From: Nonomuraea antri
Lineage (GTDB): Bacteria; Actinomycetota; Actinomycetes; Streptosporangiales; Streptosporangiaceae
DNA: 64,000 nucleotides
Assembly (NCBI RefSeq): GCF_013283785.1
Contig: NZ_JABCPZ010000033.1
Span: 1 to 64,000, forward strand
Direction: 5' to 3'
Shown one piece after another: positions 42,778 to 51,608 of this stretch (its first letter is position 1; each line of letters opens with the position of its first letter). Both the position numbers and the translations under genes were made by a program. A model generated the notes under the pieces. The model saw nothing but the letters and a program-made list of their open reading frames with translations, was not told where the DNA came from and ran no database searches.

Positions 42778-44213
42778 GGCCGGGGGAACGCGCCGAGGCC
42801 GGCGGTGACGAGCTGATCGAGCAGCGGTGCGGGGGCGAAGGCGGGCTCGCGGTACTCGGCGTACAGCGCGCGCAGCCCGTCGCGCACCCTGGCCAGGCCC
42901 AGCGTCTCCAGCATCTCGAACGGCCCGGCCGGGTAACCGCAGCCCAGCCTCATCGCCGCGTCGATGTCGGCGATCGAGGCGTAGCCCGCGTCGTGCATGC
43001 GGACGGCGTCGTTCAGATACGGGTAGAGCAGCGCGTCGACCACGAACCCAGCCCGGTCCTTGCACGGCACCGGCGTCAGCCCGGCGGCCCGCATCAACCC
43101 CGCCGCGCCGGTCGCGGCCCGCTCGGCGGTGAGCACGGTGGCGGCCAGCTCGGCCACCCGGTCGCCGACCAGGTGCACGCCGACCAGCTTGGCGGGGTCC
43201 TTCAGCCCGGCCGCGTACTCGATCACCGGCCGCTCGGCCTCGTGCAGCAGCACGTCGGGGTCGCCGGACGGCTCCAGCCCGGCGGCCCGCAGCCGGCCCG
43301 CGAGCTCGTCGCCGACCACGCCGAACGACACCGCCGCGGAGTCCACAGGCGCAGGCCGCTGCCCGTCCTCACCATAGAAGCCCCGGCCGGATTTGCGTCC
43401 GAGCAGTCCCGCCGTGACCAGCTCACGCAGCAGCGGCGCGGGCGCGTGCCGGCGGTCGCGCGTCTCGTCGTACAGGACGCCCATCACCTCGTACGCGGTG
43501 TCGAGCCCGATCAGGTCGAGCAGCGCGAACGGCCCCATCGGCAGCCCCACGCCCAGCTTCATGGCCGCGTCGACGTCGTCACGGGCGGCCACGCCCTGCT
43601 CCAGCAGCACCGCCGCGTGATTCAGGTACGGCAGCAGCAACCGGTTCACCACGAACCCCGCCCGGTCGCCCACCGCCACGACCGTCTTGCCCAGCCGCTC
43701 GGCCAGCTCCGCGACGCCGGACAGCACGCCGGGCTCGGTGACCACGGTGCCGACCACCTCGACCAGCTTCATCACCGGCGCCGGGTTGAAGAAGTGCATG
43801 CCGATCACCCGTCCGGGCCGCCCCGTCGCGGCGGCGATGGCCGTGACGGACAGCGAGGAGGTGTTCGTGGCGAGCACGGTCTCCGGGCCGCAGATGCGGT
43901 CGAGGTCCTGAAACAGGGAGATCTTGTAATCCATGATCTCCGGGATCGCCTCGACCACCAGATCGGCCGCGCGCAGGTCGTCGCGCGAGGTGGTGAGCGT
44001 GATGCGGCCCAGGATCTCCGCCTGCTCCGCGGGCGTCAGCTTGCCCTTGTCGACCGCTCTGCCGGTGGAGCGCTCAACGTGAGCACGGCCTCTGGCCAGC
44101 GCCTCAGCGTCGGCCTCGACCCCGATCACGCGCAGCCCGGCCCGCGCGAAAACCTCGGCGATCCCGGCTCCCATCGTGCCGAGCCCGACCACTCCCACCA
44201 TTTCAAACGCCAT
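42774..44213 (-). CDS. 3-hydroxyacyl-CoA dehydrogenase with two C-terminal domains
   Basis: A 479-residue enzyme of fatty-acid or butyryl-type metabolism that oxidises 3-hydroxyacyl-CoA with NAD. The Rossmann start is [20 protein letters not shown] at the N terminus, and [19 protein letters not shown] near residue 137 is the family signature. The C-terminal domain appears twice: [17 protein letters not shown] near residue 182 and [18 protein letters not shown] near residue 393, each followed by a GxGYPxGPFxxLxxxGL segment. This tandem form is known from PaaH-like enzymes. Operon with the small zinc-ribbon gene (four-base overlap). Confidence 0.94.
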   Translation of the reverse strand: MAFEMVGVVGLGTMGAGIAEVFARAGLRVIGVEADAEALARGRAHVERSTGRAVDKGKLTPAEQAEILGRITLTTSRDDLRAADLVVEAIPEIMDYKISLFQDLDRICGPETVLATNTSSLSVTAIAAATGRPGRVIGMHFFNPAPVMKLVEVVGTVVTEPGVLSGVAELAERLGKTVVAVGDRAGFVVNRLLLPYLNHAAVLLEQGVAARDDVDAAMKLGVGLPMGPFALLDLIGLDTAYEVMGVLYDETRDRRHAPAPLLRELVTAGLLGRKSGRGFYGEDGQRPAPVDSAAVSFGVVGDELAGRLRAAGLEPSGDPDVLLHEAERPVIEYAAGLKDPAKLVGVHLVGDRVAELAATVLTAERAATGAAGLMRAAGLTPVPCKDRAGFVVDALLYPYLNDAVRMHDAGYASIADIDAAMRLGCGYPAGPFEMLETLGLARVRDGLRALYAEYREPAFAPAPLLDQLVTAGLGAFPRP

Positions 44214-44249
44214 ACGAACAGTTTTCCAGAGCCGCTAAGGTGGACGGTC

Positions 44250-44912
44250 ATGCGGCTGGTCATCGCGCGATGCAGCGTGGATTACATCGGACGGCTCACG
44301 GCGCATCTGCCGATGGCGCCAAGGCTCGTCCTGATCAAGGCGGACGGCAGCGTGAGCATCCACGCCGACGACCGCGCCTTCAAGCCACTCAACTGGATGA
44401 ACCCGCCGTGCAAGCTCAAGGAGGACGGCGAGACCTGGACGGTCACCCACGGCAAGACCGGCGAGAAGCTGGTCCTGACCATGGCCGAGATCCTGCACGA
44501 CTCCAGCCACGAGCTCGGCGTCGACCCCGGCCTCATCAAGGACGGCGTCGAGGCCCACCTGCAGGAGCTGCTCGCCGAGCACATCACCACCCTGGGCGAC
44601 GGCTACACGCTGATCCGCCGCGAGTACATGACGGCGATCGGCCCGGTCGACATCCTGTGCCGCGACGCCCTGGGCGCCACCGTGGCCGTGGAGATCAAAC
44701 GCCGGGGCGAGATCGACGGCGTCGAGCAGCTCACCCGCTACCTCGAACTGCTGAACCGCGATCCGCTGCTGTCCCCGGTGCGCGGCGTCTTCGCCGCCCA
44801 GGAGATCAAGCCGCAGGCCCGCGTACTGGCCACGGACCGCGGGATCGACTGCGTCACCCTGGACTACGCGGCACTGCGCGGCATCGAACCGGAAAACCCC
44901 ACGCTCTTCTGA
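44250..44912 (+). CDS. nucS: NucS/EndoMS mismatch-specific endonuclease
   Basis: A 220-residue nuclease that cuts both strands at mismatched bases and provides the non-MutS mismatch repair of actinobacteria. The N-terminal beta domain starts [16 protein letters not shown], and the catalytic PD-(D/E)xK core is [20 protein letters not shown] (residues about 131-150) with Asp, Glu and Lys in place. The short C-terminal tail ending NPTLF fits the clamp-binding tail described for this family. The ATG at 44250 is used; a much longer upstream frame is antisense to the hbd gene and is not real. Divergent from hbd with 36 bp between starts. Confidence 0.96.
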   Translation: MRLVIARCSVDYIGRLTAHLPMAPRLVLIKADGSVSIHADDRAFKPLNWMNPPCKLKEDGETWTVTHGKTGEKLVLTMAEILHDSSHELGVDPGLIKDGVEAHLQELLAEHITTLGDGYTLIRREYMTAIGPVDILCRDALGATVAVEIKRRGEIDGVEQLTRYLELLNRDPLLSPVRGVFAAQEIKPQARVLATDRGIDCVTLDYAALRGIEPENPTLF

Positions 44913-45058
44913 CGCCCGATGCCTTCAATCCCCCGGGCATGGGCTTCGCGCGACGGGAGCTCAGGCGGCGCCCTGATCACATGAAGGCAGCAGGCTGTGA
45001 GGAATGCCACAGCAGAGGCCCAGGTCGCGATCAGCCGCTCATCCGCGAACCTCGCCCC

Positions 45059-45880
45059 TCACCGAGGAGCCAGGGCCGCGATGTCCTCGAACAGCCGCTC
45101 ATGGGCGGCGGCCGCCTCGGGGGAGGTCAGGTCCATGTTCTGGATGAACCCGTGCACCAGCCCCGGTTCCTGCCGATGTGTCACCCGCACCCCCGCCTCG
45201 GCCAGCCGCCGGGCGTAGGCGTCGCCTTCGTCGCGCAGCGCGTCGTGTTCGGCGGTCACGATGAGCGCTTCCGGCATGCCGCGCAGGTCCGAGGCGTGCA
45301 GGGGGCTGGCGGGCACGCGGTCGAGCGGGTCGGGCGTCCAATGCTCGACGGCCCAGGCGAGGAAGCCGGCGTCCAGCCCATGGCCGGTGCCCTTCTCGGC
45401 GACGCTCGGCTGCGCGAGCGTCAGGTCGGTGTTCGGGCAGATCAGGATCTGGAGGGCGGGCAGCGGCTCCCCCGCGTCCCGTAGCCGCAGGCAGGCCATG
45501 GTGGCCAGGTAGCCGCCGGAGCTGTCACCGGCCACCGCCGCCGGCCGCGCCCAGCGCAGCACCGCGGCCACGTCCTCGATGGCGGCCGGGTACGGATGCT
45601 CGGGCGCGCGCCGATAGTCGACCGCCAGCACCTCGACGTCGCAGGCGGCGGCGATGCGCCGGCAGGTGCGGTCATGGGTGTCGAGGTCGCCGATGACGAA
45701 GGCCCCGCCGTGGACGAAGACCACCAGCGGACGCGGCTCCTCGGCCGGCCGGTAGCGGCGCAGCGGCGTTCCGCCGGGCGCGCGGAGGTCTTCCACGTGG
45801 GCGAGTATGGGCCCGGGAGTCCTGGTGGCGGCTCGCCGCTGCACGCTCTCGCGCAGTTCTCGCACATCGGGAAAGGTCAT
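45059..45880 (-). CDS. alpha/beta hydrolase of the hormone-sensitive lipase family
   Basis: A 273-residue esterase. The HSL oxyanion motif is FVHGGAFVIGD near residue 55, the nucleophile elbow is AGDSSGGYLAT near residue 117, the aspartate is in TAEHDALRDEGD near residue 212, and the histidine is in GLVHGFIQ near residue 245. It acts on short-chain esters or lipids; the true substrate is unknown. The ATG at 45880 is preferred over longer readings, which run into the divergent acetyltransferase gene. GAGAAG precedes it. Confidence 0.92.
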   Translation of the reverse strand: MTFPDVRELRESVQRRAATRTPGPILAHVEDLRAPGGTPLRRYRPAEEPRPLVVFVHGGAFVIGDLDTHDRTCRRIAAACDVEVLAVDYRRAPEHPYPAAIEDVAAVLRWARPAAVAGDSSGGYLATMACLRLRDAGEPLPALQILICPNTDLTLAQPSVAEKGTGHGLDAGFLAWAVEHWTPDPLDRVPASPLHASDLRGMPEALIVTAEHDALRDEGDAYARRLAEAGVRVTHRQEPGLVHGFIQNMDLTSPEAAAAHERLFEDIAALAPR

Positions 45881-45982
45881 GAAGCTTCTCGTTCCTGAGG
45901 GCTCAGGGGGATTCGGATTCCCCGCAATCCGGACATCCCCATGCTCCCATCGAGAAACGTCCGAATCACCGCGGAGGGCACA

Positions 45983-46555
45983 GTGACGAAGATCGAGACG
46001 GCGGACAGGACGACCAGCGGCGAGGCCGTCGGGGACGTGCTCGCCCGGGCCTTCCACGACGACCCGGTGGTCGGCTGGCTGCTGCCGGACGGGAAGGGGC
46101 GGCCGCTCATGTTCGCCACCCTCACCCGGCACGTGCACGCCTTCGCCGACGTCGCACTCGACGAGGACGGCGGCATCGCCGGGGCCGCGCTGTGGGACCC
46201 GCCCGGGCATCACGGCGACTACGACGCCGCCATCCCCGGCCTGGCCGAGGCCATGGGCGACCGGTTGTCGAGGGGCATGCTGCTGGAGGAGACGTTCGAG
46301 CGGTACAAGCCGGCGTTCCCGTACTGGTATCTGGCGCAGATCGGCGCCTTGCCGGAGCGGCGGGGCAGCGGGGTCGGCGGTGCGCTGCTGGCCGCCGGGC
46401 TGGCCAGGTGCGACGCCGAGCGCTCGCCGGCGTATCTGGAGAACAGCAAGGAGTCGAACCTGCCCTTCTACGAGAAGTACGGCTTCGTCGTGACAGAGCG
46501 GTTCGCCCTGCACGACGGGCCCGACGTGTGGGGGATGCTGCGGCCGCCGGCCTGA
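45983..46555 (+). CDS. GNAT family N-acetyltransferase
   Basis: A 190-residue acetyl-CoA-dependent transferase. The CoA loop is LPERRGSGVGGALLAAG near residue 125 (motif A, RxxGxG), and SNLPFYEKYGFVV near residue 160 is motif B. The first part (ARAFHDDPVVGWLLPD) is typical of GNAT proteins of the puromycin-acetyltransferase-like group. GTG at 45983 has GGAGGG four bases before it, so it is preferred to an ATG 42 bases upstream. Substrate unknown. Confidence 0.9.
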   Translation: MTKIETADRTTSGEAVGDVLARAFHDDPVVGWLLPDGKGRPLMFATLTRHVHAFADVALDEDGGIAGAALWDPPGHHGDYDAAIPGLAEAMGDRLSRGMLLEETFERYKPAFPYWYLAQIGALPERRGSGVGGALLAAGLARCDAERSPAYLENSKESNLPFYEKYGFVVTERFALHDGPDVWGMLRPPA

Positions 46556-46582
46556 GCGCCCGCCATCACGCGAGGCAGGCTA

Positions 46583-46598
46583 GTAAGCGAGGGCTTAC
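46583..46598. promoter_or_regulatory. palindromic operator before the aldehyde dehydrogenase
   Basis: GTAAGC-GAGG-GCTTAC has perfect six-base arms and ends 18 bp before the ATG at 46617. The TetR gene directly after the aldehyde dehydrogenase is the natural candidate to bind it. Confidence 0.6.
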
Positions 46599-46616
46599 CC
46601 GTCTATCGTGACGCCC

Positions 46617-48089
46617 ATGACCACCCTGACCTTCGACTCACTCAATCCGGCCACCGGCGAAGTGGTCGGCAGTCACCCCAAGCACTCCCAGGACACCGTC
46701 CGCCAGGCCGTCGGCCGCGCCGAGGAGGCCGCCGCCTGGTGGGCCGCCCTCGCCCCGGCCGAGCGTCGCCGCAGGCTGCTCGACTACAAGGCCGTCGTCA
46801 CCCAGAACCTGCGCGAGCTGGCCGACCTCGTACACCGCGAGACGGGCAAGCCGACCGGCGACGCCGTGCTGGAGATCGTGCTGGCCGTCACGCACATCGA
46901 CTGGGCGGCACGCCACGCGGAGAAGGTGCTGGGCCGCCGCCGCGTGTCCACCGGCATGATCGGCATGAACCTGGCCGCCACGCTCGAGTACCTGCCGCTG
47001 GGCGTCGTGGGCGTCATCGGCCCGTGGAACTACCCGGTCTTCACGCCCATGGGCTCCATCGCGTACGCGCTGGCCGCGGGCAACGCGGTGGTGTTCAAGC
47101 CGAGCGAGCTGACCCCGGGCGTCGGGGTGCGGCTGGCGGAGCTGTTCGCCGAGTCGGTGCCGGAGCACCCGGTCCTCCAGACCGTGACGGGGCTCGGCGA
47201 GACGGGCGCCGCGCTGGCCGCCGACCCGCGGGTCAAGAAGATCGCGTTCACCGGCTCGACCGCCACCGCCAAGCGGGTGATGGCGGCCTGCGCGGAGAAC
47301 CTCACCCCGATCGTGGCCGAGTGCGGCGGCAAGGACGCGTTCATCGTCGACGCCGATGCCGATCTGAAGGCCGCAGCGGACGCCTGCCTGTGGGGCGCGA
47401 TGTCCAACGCCGGGCAGACGTGCGTGGGCGTGGAACGCGTGTACGTGGTCGACGCGGTCTACGAGCCGTTCATGCGGGAGCTGAAGGAACGCGTGGCCAC
47501 GGTCCGGCCGGGCGAGCACTACGGCCCGATCACCATGCCGGCCCAGCTCGACGTCATCCAGCGGCACATCGACGACGCCGTCAAGTCGGGCAATGTCGTG
47601 ACCGGCGGCCAGGACGCGGTCAAGGCCCCGTACGTCGACCCGGTGATCGTCGAGGACGTGCCGGAGGACTCGCCGGCCGTGCGCGAGGAGACGTTCGGCC
47701 CGACCATCACGGTGCGCCGCACCACCGACGCCCAGGAGGCGCTGGAGCTGGCCAACGCCTCTGCCTACGGCCTGGCCGGGACGATCTTCTCCAGGAACGC
47801 CCGCCGCGCCATGGAACTGGCCCGACTGATGCGTACCGGAATGACGGCGATCAACTCGGTCATCTCGTTCGCCGGAGTGCCCGCGCTGCCCTTCGGCGGA
47901 GTGGGCGATTCCGGGTTCGGCCGCATCCACGGCGCGGACGGCCTGCGCGAGTTCGCCAGGCCCAAGGCCATCTCACGTCAGCGGTTCGCACTGCCCGGGA
48001 TGAACCTCACATCCTTCTCCAGAGGGGCCGATGAACTTGAGCGGCTGATCAGGCTTGTCACGTTCTTGCACGGCCGACGTAAGAGGTAA
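46617..48089 (+). CDS. NAD(P)-dependent aldehyde dehydrogenase
   Basis: A 490-residue enzyme that oxidises aldehydes to acids. GPWNYPVFTPMGS near residue 135 and FTGSTATAKRVM near residue 218 build the cofactor site, the general-base glutamate is in AECGGKDAFIV near residue 240 (usually ELGGK), and the nucleophile cysteine is in NAGQTCVGVERVYVV near residue 272. FGGVGDSGFGRIHG near residue 430 is the C-terminal mark. The group is that of fatty or semialdehyde dehydrogenases; the substrate is open. ATG at 46617 is preferred over a GTG nine bases earlier. A TetR gene follows 63 bp downstream. Confidence 0.93.
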   Translation: MTTLTFDSLNPATGEVVGSHPKHSQDTVRQAVGRAEEAAAWWAALAPAERRRRLLDYKAVVTQNLRELADLVHRETGKPTGDAVLEIVLAVTHIDWAARHAEKVLGRRRVSTGMIGMNLAATLEYLPLGVVGVIGPWNYPVFTPMGSIAYALAAGNAVVFKPSELTPGVGVRLAELFAESVPEHPVLQTVTGLGETGAALAADPRVKKIAFTGSTATAKRVMAACAENLTPIVAECGGKDAFIVDADADLKAAADACLWGAMSNAGQTCVGVERVYVVDAVYEPFMRELKERVATVRPGEHYGPITMPAQLDVIQRHIDDAVKSGNVVTGGQDAVKAPYVDPVIVEDVPEDSPAVREETFGPTITVRRTTDAQEALELANASAYGLAGTIFSRNARRAMELARLMRTGMTAINSVISFAGVPALPFGGVGDSGFGRIHGADGLREFARPKAISRQRFALPGMNLTSFSRGADELERLIRLVTFLHGRRKR

Positions 48090-48152
48090 TCTGCGCGCTC
48101 TTTCCCAAAACGGATCATCCGTCCATAATTGTGTGCTCTGGGGGCCACGATC

Positions 48153-48776
48153 ATGTTGGACGGGTGGAATGTGAACCGGTCTTACCGGGGAATGACGGCT
48201 GAGCAAAGGCTGGCAGACAGACGAGAGCGGCTCATGACGGCCGCGTACACGCTATACGCGAAGCCTGGTTTCGCGGCGACCACGATCGAAAGGCTGTGCT
48301 CGGAGGCGCGGATCTCCAACCGGGCCTTCTACGAATGTTTCGGCGGACGCGAGGAACTCCTTCAGGCGCTGCACGAGCGGTGCGTGGAGGAAAGCCTTGC
48401 GGTCGTGGCCAAAGCGTTACAAGAGGCGCCCAATACCCTTGACGGCAGAGTCAAGGCAGGGATTCGCGCTTATATCGAATTCGCAACGGCCGACTGGCGT
48501 CGGGCCCGCATCATGCATCTGGAGGTCCGCAGGTCGGGCGACGTCCTGACAGTCTCGCGTCAGCGCGCGATCGACTCCTTCGCCCGGCTGGTCGAGGAGG
48601 CGTCGGCCGATTTCCCACCGGCCGGACAGCCGAATCTGCGCCTGGTGGCACTTGGAGTAATTGGAGCGCTACAAGAGCTGCTCATCGAATGGATCCTGGC
48701 CGACGAGCCGCCGGAGATCGAGGAAGTGATCAGGGTGGGCGTGCACATCTTCGAACGCTCCCTCGGTGCGTCGTGA
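48153..48776 (+). CDS. TetR family transcriptional regulator
   Basis: A 207-residue regulator. The helix-turn-helix (about residues 20-62) has the pattern LMTAAYTLYAKPGFAATTIE, then ARISNRAFYECFGGREELL. The C-terminal ligand domain is generic. It probably controls the aldehyde dehydrogenase gene just upstream through the palindrome at 46583. Start is placed at the ATG behind GGGGG; a GTG 24 bases upstream is an alternative. Confidence 0.87.
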   Translation: MLDGWNVNRSYRGMTAEQRLADRRERLMTAAYTLYAKPGFAATTIERLCSEARISNRAFYECFGGREELLQALHERCVEESLAVVAKALQEAPNTLDGRVKAGIRAYIEFATADWRRARIMHLEVRRSGDVLTVSRQRAIDSFARLVEEASADFPPAGQPNLRLVALGVIGALQELLIEWILADEPPEIEEVIRVGVHIFERSLGAS

Positions 48777-48782
48777 CGAGAT

Positions 48783-48802
48783 GATTACAGAACGTGATTA
48801 CA
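48783..48802 (+). repeat. direct repeat GATTACA
   Basis: GATTACA occurs at 48783-48789 and 48796-48802, just before the deacetylase-like gene. Thirteen-base spacing would put the copies roughly one helical turn apart, which suits a regulator site, but chance cannot be excluded for seven bases. Confidence 0.3.
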
Positions 48803-48809
48803 TGACCTG

Positions 48810-49925
48810 GTGAGACGGGGGATAATCGCATTCATTGTTGTTTTTGGAACTACTACCGCCTGTGGGAGCATCTCGCCGGAAAACCAGGTTCCGGCAAAGG
48901 TTCTCCCAGAAAAAACTGCGGCGGCTCCCGCGCCGGCGAACCGGCGAGACTGGTGCGAGAACGGCGCGTGCGCATTGGCCGCCGGTCAGCGTCCGCCCCA
49001 GTTCGTCGTCCTGTCCTTCGACGGGGCCGGCGTGGGGCACGGCTGGTTCCGCACGATGCGCGAGGCGGCCGCGCGCAACCGGGCCACGCTCACGTTCTTC
49101 CTGTCCGGGGTGTATCTGCTGCCGCAGGACAAGCGCCGGCTCTACCGGCCGCCCGGGCGGCCGCGCGGCAGCTCCGACATCGGCTTCCAGCGGCCCTCAC
49201 GGGTGGACGACCAGGCACGCGAGCTGACCGCGGCCTGGAACGCCGGCCACGAGATCGGCACCCACTTCAACGGCCACTTCTGCGGCGGCGACGGCGTGGC
49301 CTCCTGGTCGGCCCGCGACTGGCGCAGCGAGATCGAGCAGTTCCACCGCTTCGTCGCGGACTGGCGGCGCAACTCGGGTAACACGAGCCTGCCCGACCTG
49401 CCCTTCCGGGTGCGCGACGCGGTCAAGGGCGGGCGCACGCCGTGCCTGGAGGGCGATCGCCGGGCCATGTTCGCCGCGTTCAAGTCGTACGGCTGGCGCT
49501 ACGACGCCTCGGGCACCGGCGACGTGGCCTGGCCGGTCAAGCGGGCGGGCCTGTGGCAGTTCCCGTTGCCGAGCATCCCCATTCCCGGCACCGGCCGCAG
49601 CGTGCTCGGCATGGACTACAACTTCTACACCGTCCACAGCGGGGCCAGAACGGGCCCCAGACGCCTGTGGAAGCGCTGGGAGCGCCAGACCACCCAGGCC
49701 TACGTCCAGGCCGTGGAGCGCTCGCTGAAGGGCGACAGGGCGCCGGTGTTCATCGGCAACCACTTCGAGAGCTGGAACGGCGGCATCTACATGCGGGCGC
49801 TGACCAACCTGATGGACCGCGTCTGCACCCGCGCGGAGGTCCGCTGCGTGTCCTTCGAGCAGCTCACCGACTGGCTGGACGCCCAGACCCCGCAGACCCT
49901 GGAACGCCTGCGCGCCAGGACGTGA
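48810..49925 (+). CDS. polysaccharide deacetylase-like lipoprotein
   Basis: A 371-residue exported protein. The N terminus is a lipoprotein signal with the cysteine in GTTTACGS near residue 18. The NodB-like catalytic domain has FVVLSFDGAGVGHGW near residue 65 (metal aspartate in SFDG) and GHEIGTHFNGHFCGG near residue 148 (H-x3-H metal pair). Later segments (VFIGNHFESWNGGIYMRAL) match the distal histidine motif. Such enzymes remove acetyl groups from peptidoglycan or exopolysaccharide at the cell surface. The first aspartate motif lacks the usual second Asp (TFDDG), so activity is not certain. GTG start. Confidence 0.85.
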   Translation: MRRGIIAFIVVFGTTTACGSISPENQVPAKVLPEKTAAAPAPANRRDWCENGACALAAGQRPPQFVVLSFDGAGVGHGWFRTMREAAARNRATLTFFLSGVYLLPQDKRRLYRPPGRPRGSSDIGFQRPSRVDDQARELTAAWNAGHEIGTHFNGHFCGGDGVASWSARDWRSEIEQFHRFVADWRRNSGNTSLPDLPFRVRDAVKGGRTPCLEGDRRAMFAAFKSYGWRYDASGTGDVAWPVKRAGLWQFPLPSIPIPGTGRSVLGMDYNFYTVHSGARTGPRRLWKRWERQTTQAYVQAVERSLKGDRAPVFIGNHFESWNGGIYMRALTNLMDRVCTRAEVRCVSFEQLTDWLDAQTPQTLERLRART

Positions 49926-49935
49926 ACGCTTCGCA

Positions 49936-49968
49936 GGGGCGGGCGGCGACTGTTTCACCGCCCGCCCC
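49936..49968. terminator. bidirectional terminator hairpin
   Basis: GGGGCGGGCGG and CCGCCCGCCCC pair over 11 bp around an 11-base loop between two convergent genes. No T-run. Confidence 0.6.
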
Positions 49969-50029
49969 CGAAACGAACCTGGTCGTCGCCCGCCTCCCGA
50001 AACGAGCCCGCGAAGACCGGATATGAGCG

Positions 50030-50347
50030 TCAGGCCACGGCGGCCGCGGGCACCTCCACGTGCAGGACCCGGTTCAGCCGGGTCACCGCCAGCACCCGCA
50101 TGATCCGCGGCGGCACACTTCGCAGTACGAGGCGGCGTTGCACGCTGAGCGCGCGCCGATGCGTGCCCACGAGCACTCCGAGGCCGGTGGCGTCGATCAT
50201 CTCCAGCTTCGAGAGGTCGAGTATCAGGTCACCCCGGCCGGAGTCGACGGCCTTGTGCAGCCGCTCGCGCACCCCGGCGGACGTCCCGGCGTCGAGCCGG
50301 GCCCCGATCCGCACCACCTGCGCCCTGGGATTGCCCCGAACGCGCAT
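50030..50347 (-). CDS. STAS domain anti-sigma factor antagonist
   Basis: A 105-residue single STAS domain. The core is LILDLSKLEMIDATGLGVLVGTHRRA (shown in part: MIDATGLGVLV) near residue 50. In SpoIIAA-type proteins the phosphorylated residue lies in DSSG; here the residue at the acceptor position is a threonine (DATG), which could still be phosphorylated. Such proteins bind a kinase-type anti-sigma factor and free a sigma factor. No kinase or sigma gene lies next to it. It is the same strand as the kinase-exporter genes, 82 bp after the kinase stop. Confidence 0.9.
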   Translation of the reverse strand: MRVRGNPRAQVVRIGARLDAGTSAGVRERLHKAVDSGRGDLILDLSKLEMIDATGLGVLVGTHRRALSVQRRLVLRSVPPRIMRVLAVTRLNRVLHVEVPAAAVA

Positions 50348-50429
50348 GCCACCTCCTCAGCCACGCCGCACTCGGCGTGGTCGTGCCCCTACGCGGAGCC
50401 GACGTGCCGAACCCCGCGCATATGACCCC

Positions 50430-51602
50430 CTACCCACGTATCGGCAGAGACACGACTGCCTGCAGAGAGAACTCTCCGTCACCGGTCGGACGGGCCGTGA
50501 GCTCGCCGCCCACGGCGGCCAGCCGCTCGCCCATCCCGGTCAGGCCGCTGCCCAGGTCCGCCCCCTGCTGCCGTGACACGCCGTCGTTGCGTACCAGCAG
50601 CTCGGCCTCCTGGTCGGTGAAGCGGAGGGTGATCTCACAGAACGACGCGGTGCTGTGCTTGAGCACGTTCGTGGCCGCCTCGCGCACCACGTAGGCGAAG
50701 ACGGGAGCGACGCCGGCGGGCAGGTCGCGGTAGGGCAGGCGCACCTCGCAGCGCACGCCCGCCGCCTCCAGCACCCCCTTGATGCTGTGCAGCTCGGCGG
50801 TCAGGTCGAGCTCGCGGTAGCCGCGCACGGCCTCGCGCAGCTCGCGCAGCGCCTTCCTGGTCAGCGCGTTCACCTCGGCCATCTCGGACTTGGCCGCGCC
50901 GGCGTCGGCGTCGGCCAGCCGCACCGCGAGCTGGGTCTTCACCGCGATGGCCGACAGCTGGTGCCCGACCAGGTCGTGCAGGTCGCGGGCGAAGCGCAGC
51001 CGCTCCTCCGCCAGCGCCAGCCGCGTGTGCGCCTCGCGGCCCTCGTGCGCCTCGACGGCCATGGTCCAGATCCACGCCCACAGCCGGTTGGCCGGCAGCA
51101 GGGTCGCCGCCCACAGCGCGTAGACCAGGGTGAAGGACACCAGGGTGGTCCCCGAGTCCCCCATCCGCACCTCGCTCATCACGGATTGACCGGTGGCCAG
51201 GCTGAACCAGGACAGTGCGGTGCCCGCGAGGAACACGCCCACGCACAGGGCCGCCCCAACGCACCGCGAGCGCCCGATCCCGGCCACCGCCGACCAGGCC
51301 ACCAGCATGAAGCCCCAGCCCATCGGCTCGCCGCTGCCGATGAGCGACCCGAGCACGGCCAGGACGCCCGCCGCCACCGTATCCCTGATGGCGTCCCTGC
51401 GCTCGACGAAGGCGTTGACCATCCGGACGTAGAGCCAGGAGAAGACGATCGCGGCGATCAGAGCGGGCACGAAACGCCAGACCGGGAGCTTCCCCTCACC
51501 CAGCCCGACGAGACTCATCATGATGATGAAGAGCCACAGGATGGCCAGGACGGAGTTGAACATCACCCGGGTCAGCCGACCGGCCCGCTTGATCGGATCC
51601 AT
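50430..51602 (-). CDS. sensor histidine kinase (HisKA_3/NarL-type), co-operonic with an ABC exporter
   Basis: A 390-residue kinase with about six membrane helices in residues 14-175 and no large external domain. The phospho-acceptor histidine is in RFARDLHDLVGHQLSAI near residue 215, and the ATP domain contains VREAATNVLKHS (N box, residue about 310) and GSGLTGMGERL (G box). It starts six bases after the ABC permease stop, so the three genes form one transcript. A response regulator is missing from the unit, which is unusual for this kinase class; the partner must be encoded elsewhere. Confidence 0.9.
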   Translation of the reverse strand: MDPIKRAGRLTRVMFNSVLAILWLFIIMMSLVGLGEGKLPVWRFVPALIAAIVFSWLYVRMVNAFVERRDAIRDTVAAGVLAVLGSLIGSGEPMGWGFMLVAWSAVAGIGRSRCVGAALCVGVFLAGTALSWFSLATGQSVMSEVRMGDSGTTLVSFTLVYALWAATLLPANRLWAWIWTMAVEAHEGREAHTRLALAEERLRFARDLHDLVGHQLSAIAVKTQLAVRLADADAGAAKSEMAEVNALTRKALRELREAVRGYRELDLTAELHSIKGVLEAAGVRCEVRLPYRDLPAGVAPVFAYVVREAATNVLKHSTASFCEITLRFTDQEAELLVRNDGVSRQQGADLGSGLTGMGERLAAVGGELTARPTGDGEFSLQAVVSLPIRG

Positions 51603-51608
51603 GTGCGA

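Noticed and set aside
42993..44912. Longer 639-residue version of NucS
   Set aside because: The extension is antisense to the dehydrogenase gene; NucS proteins are about 220 residues.
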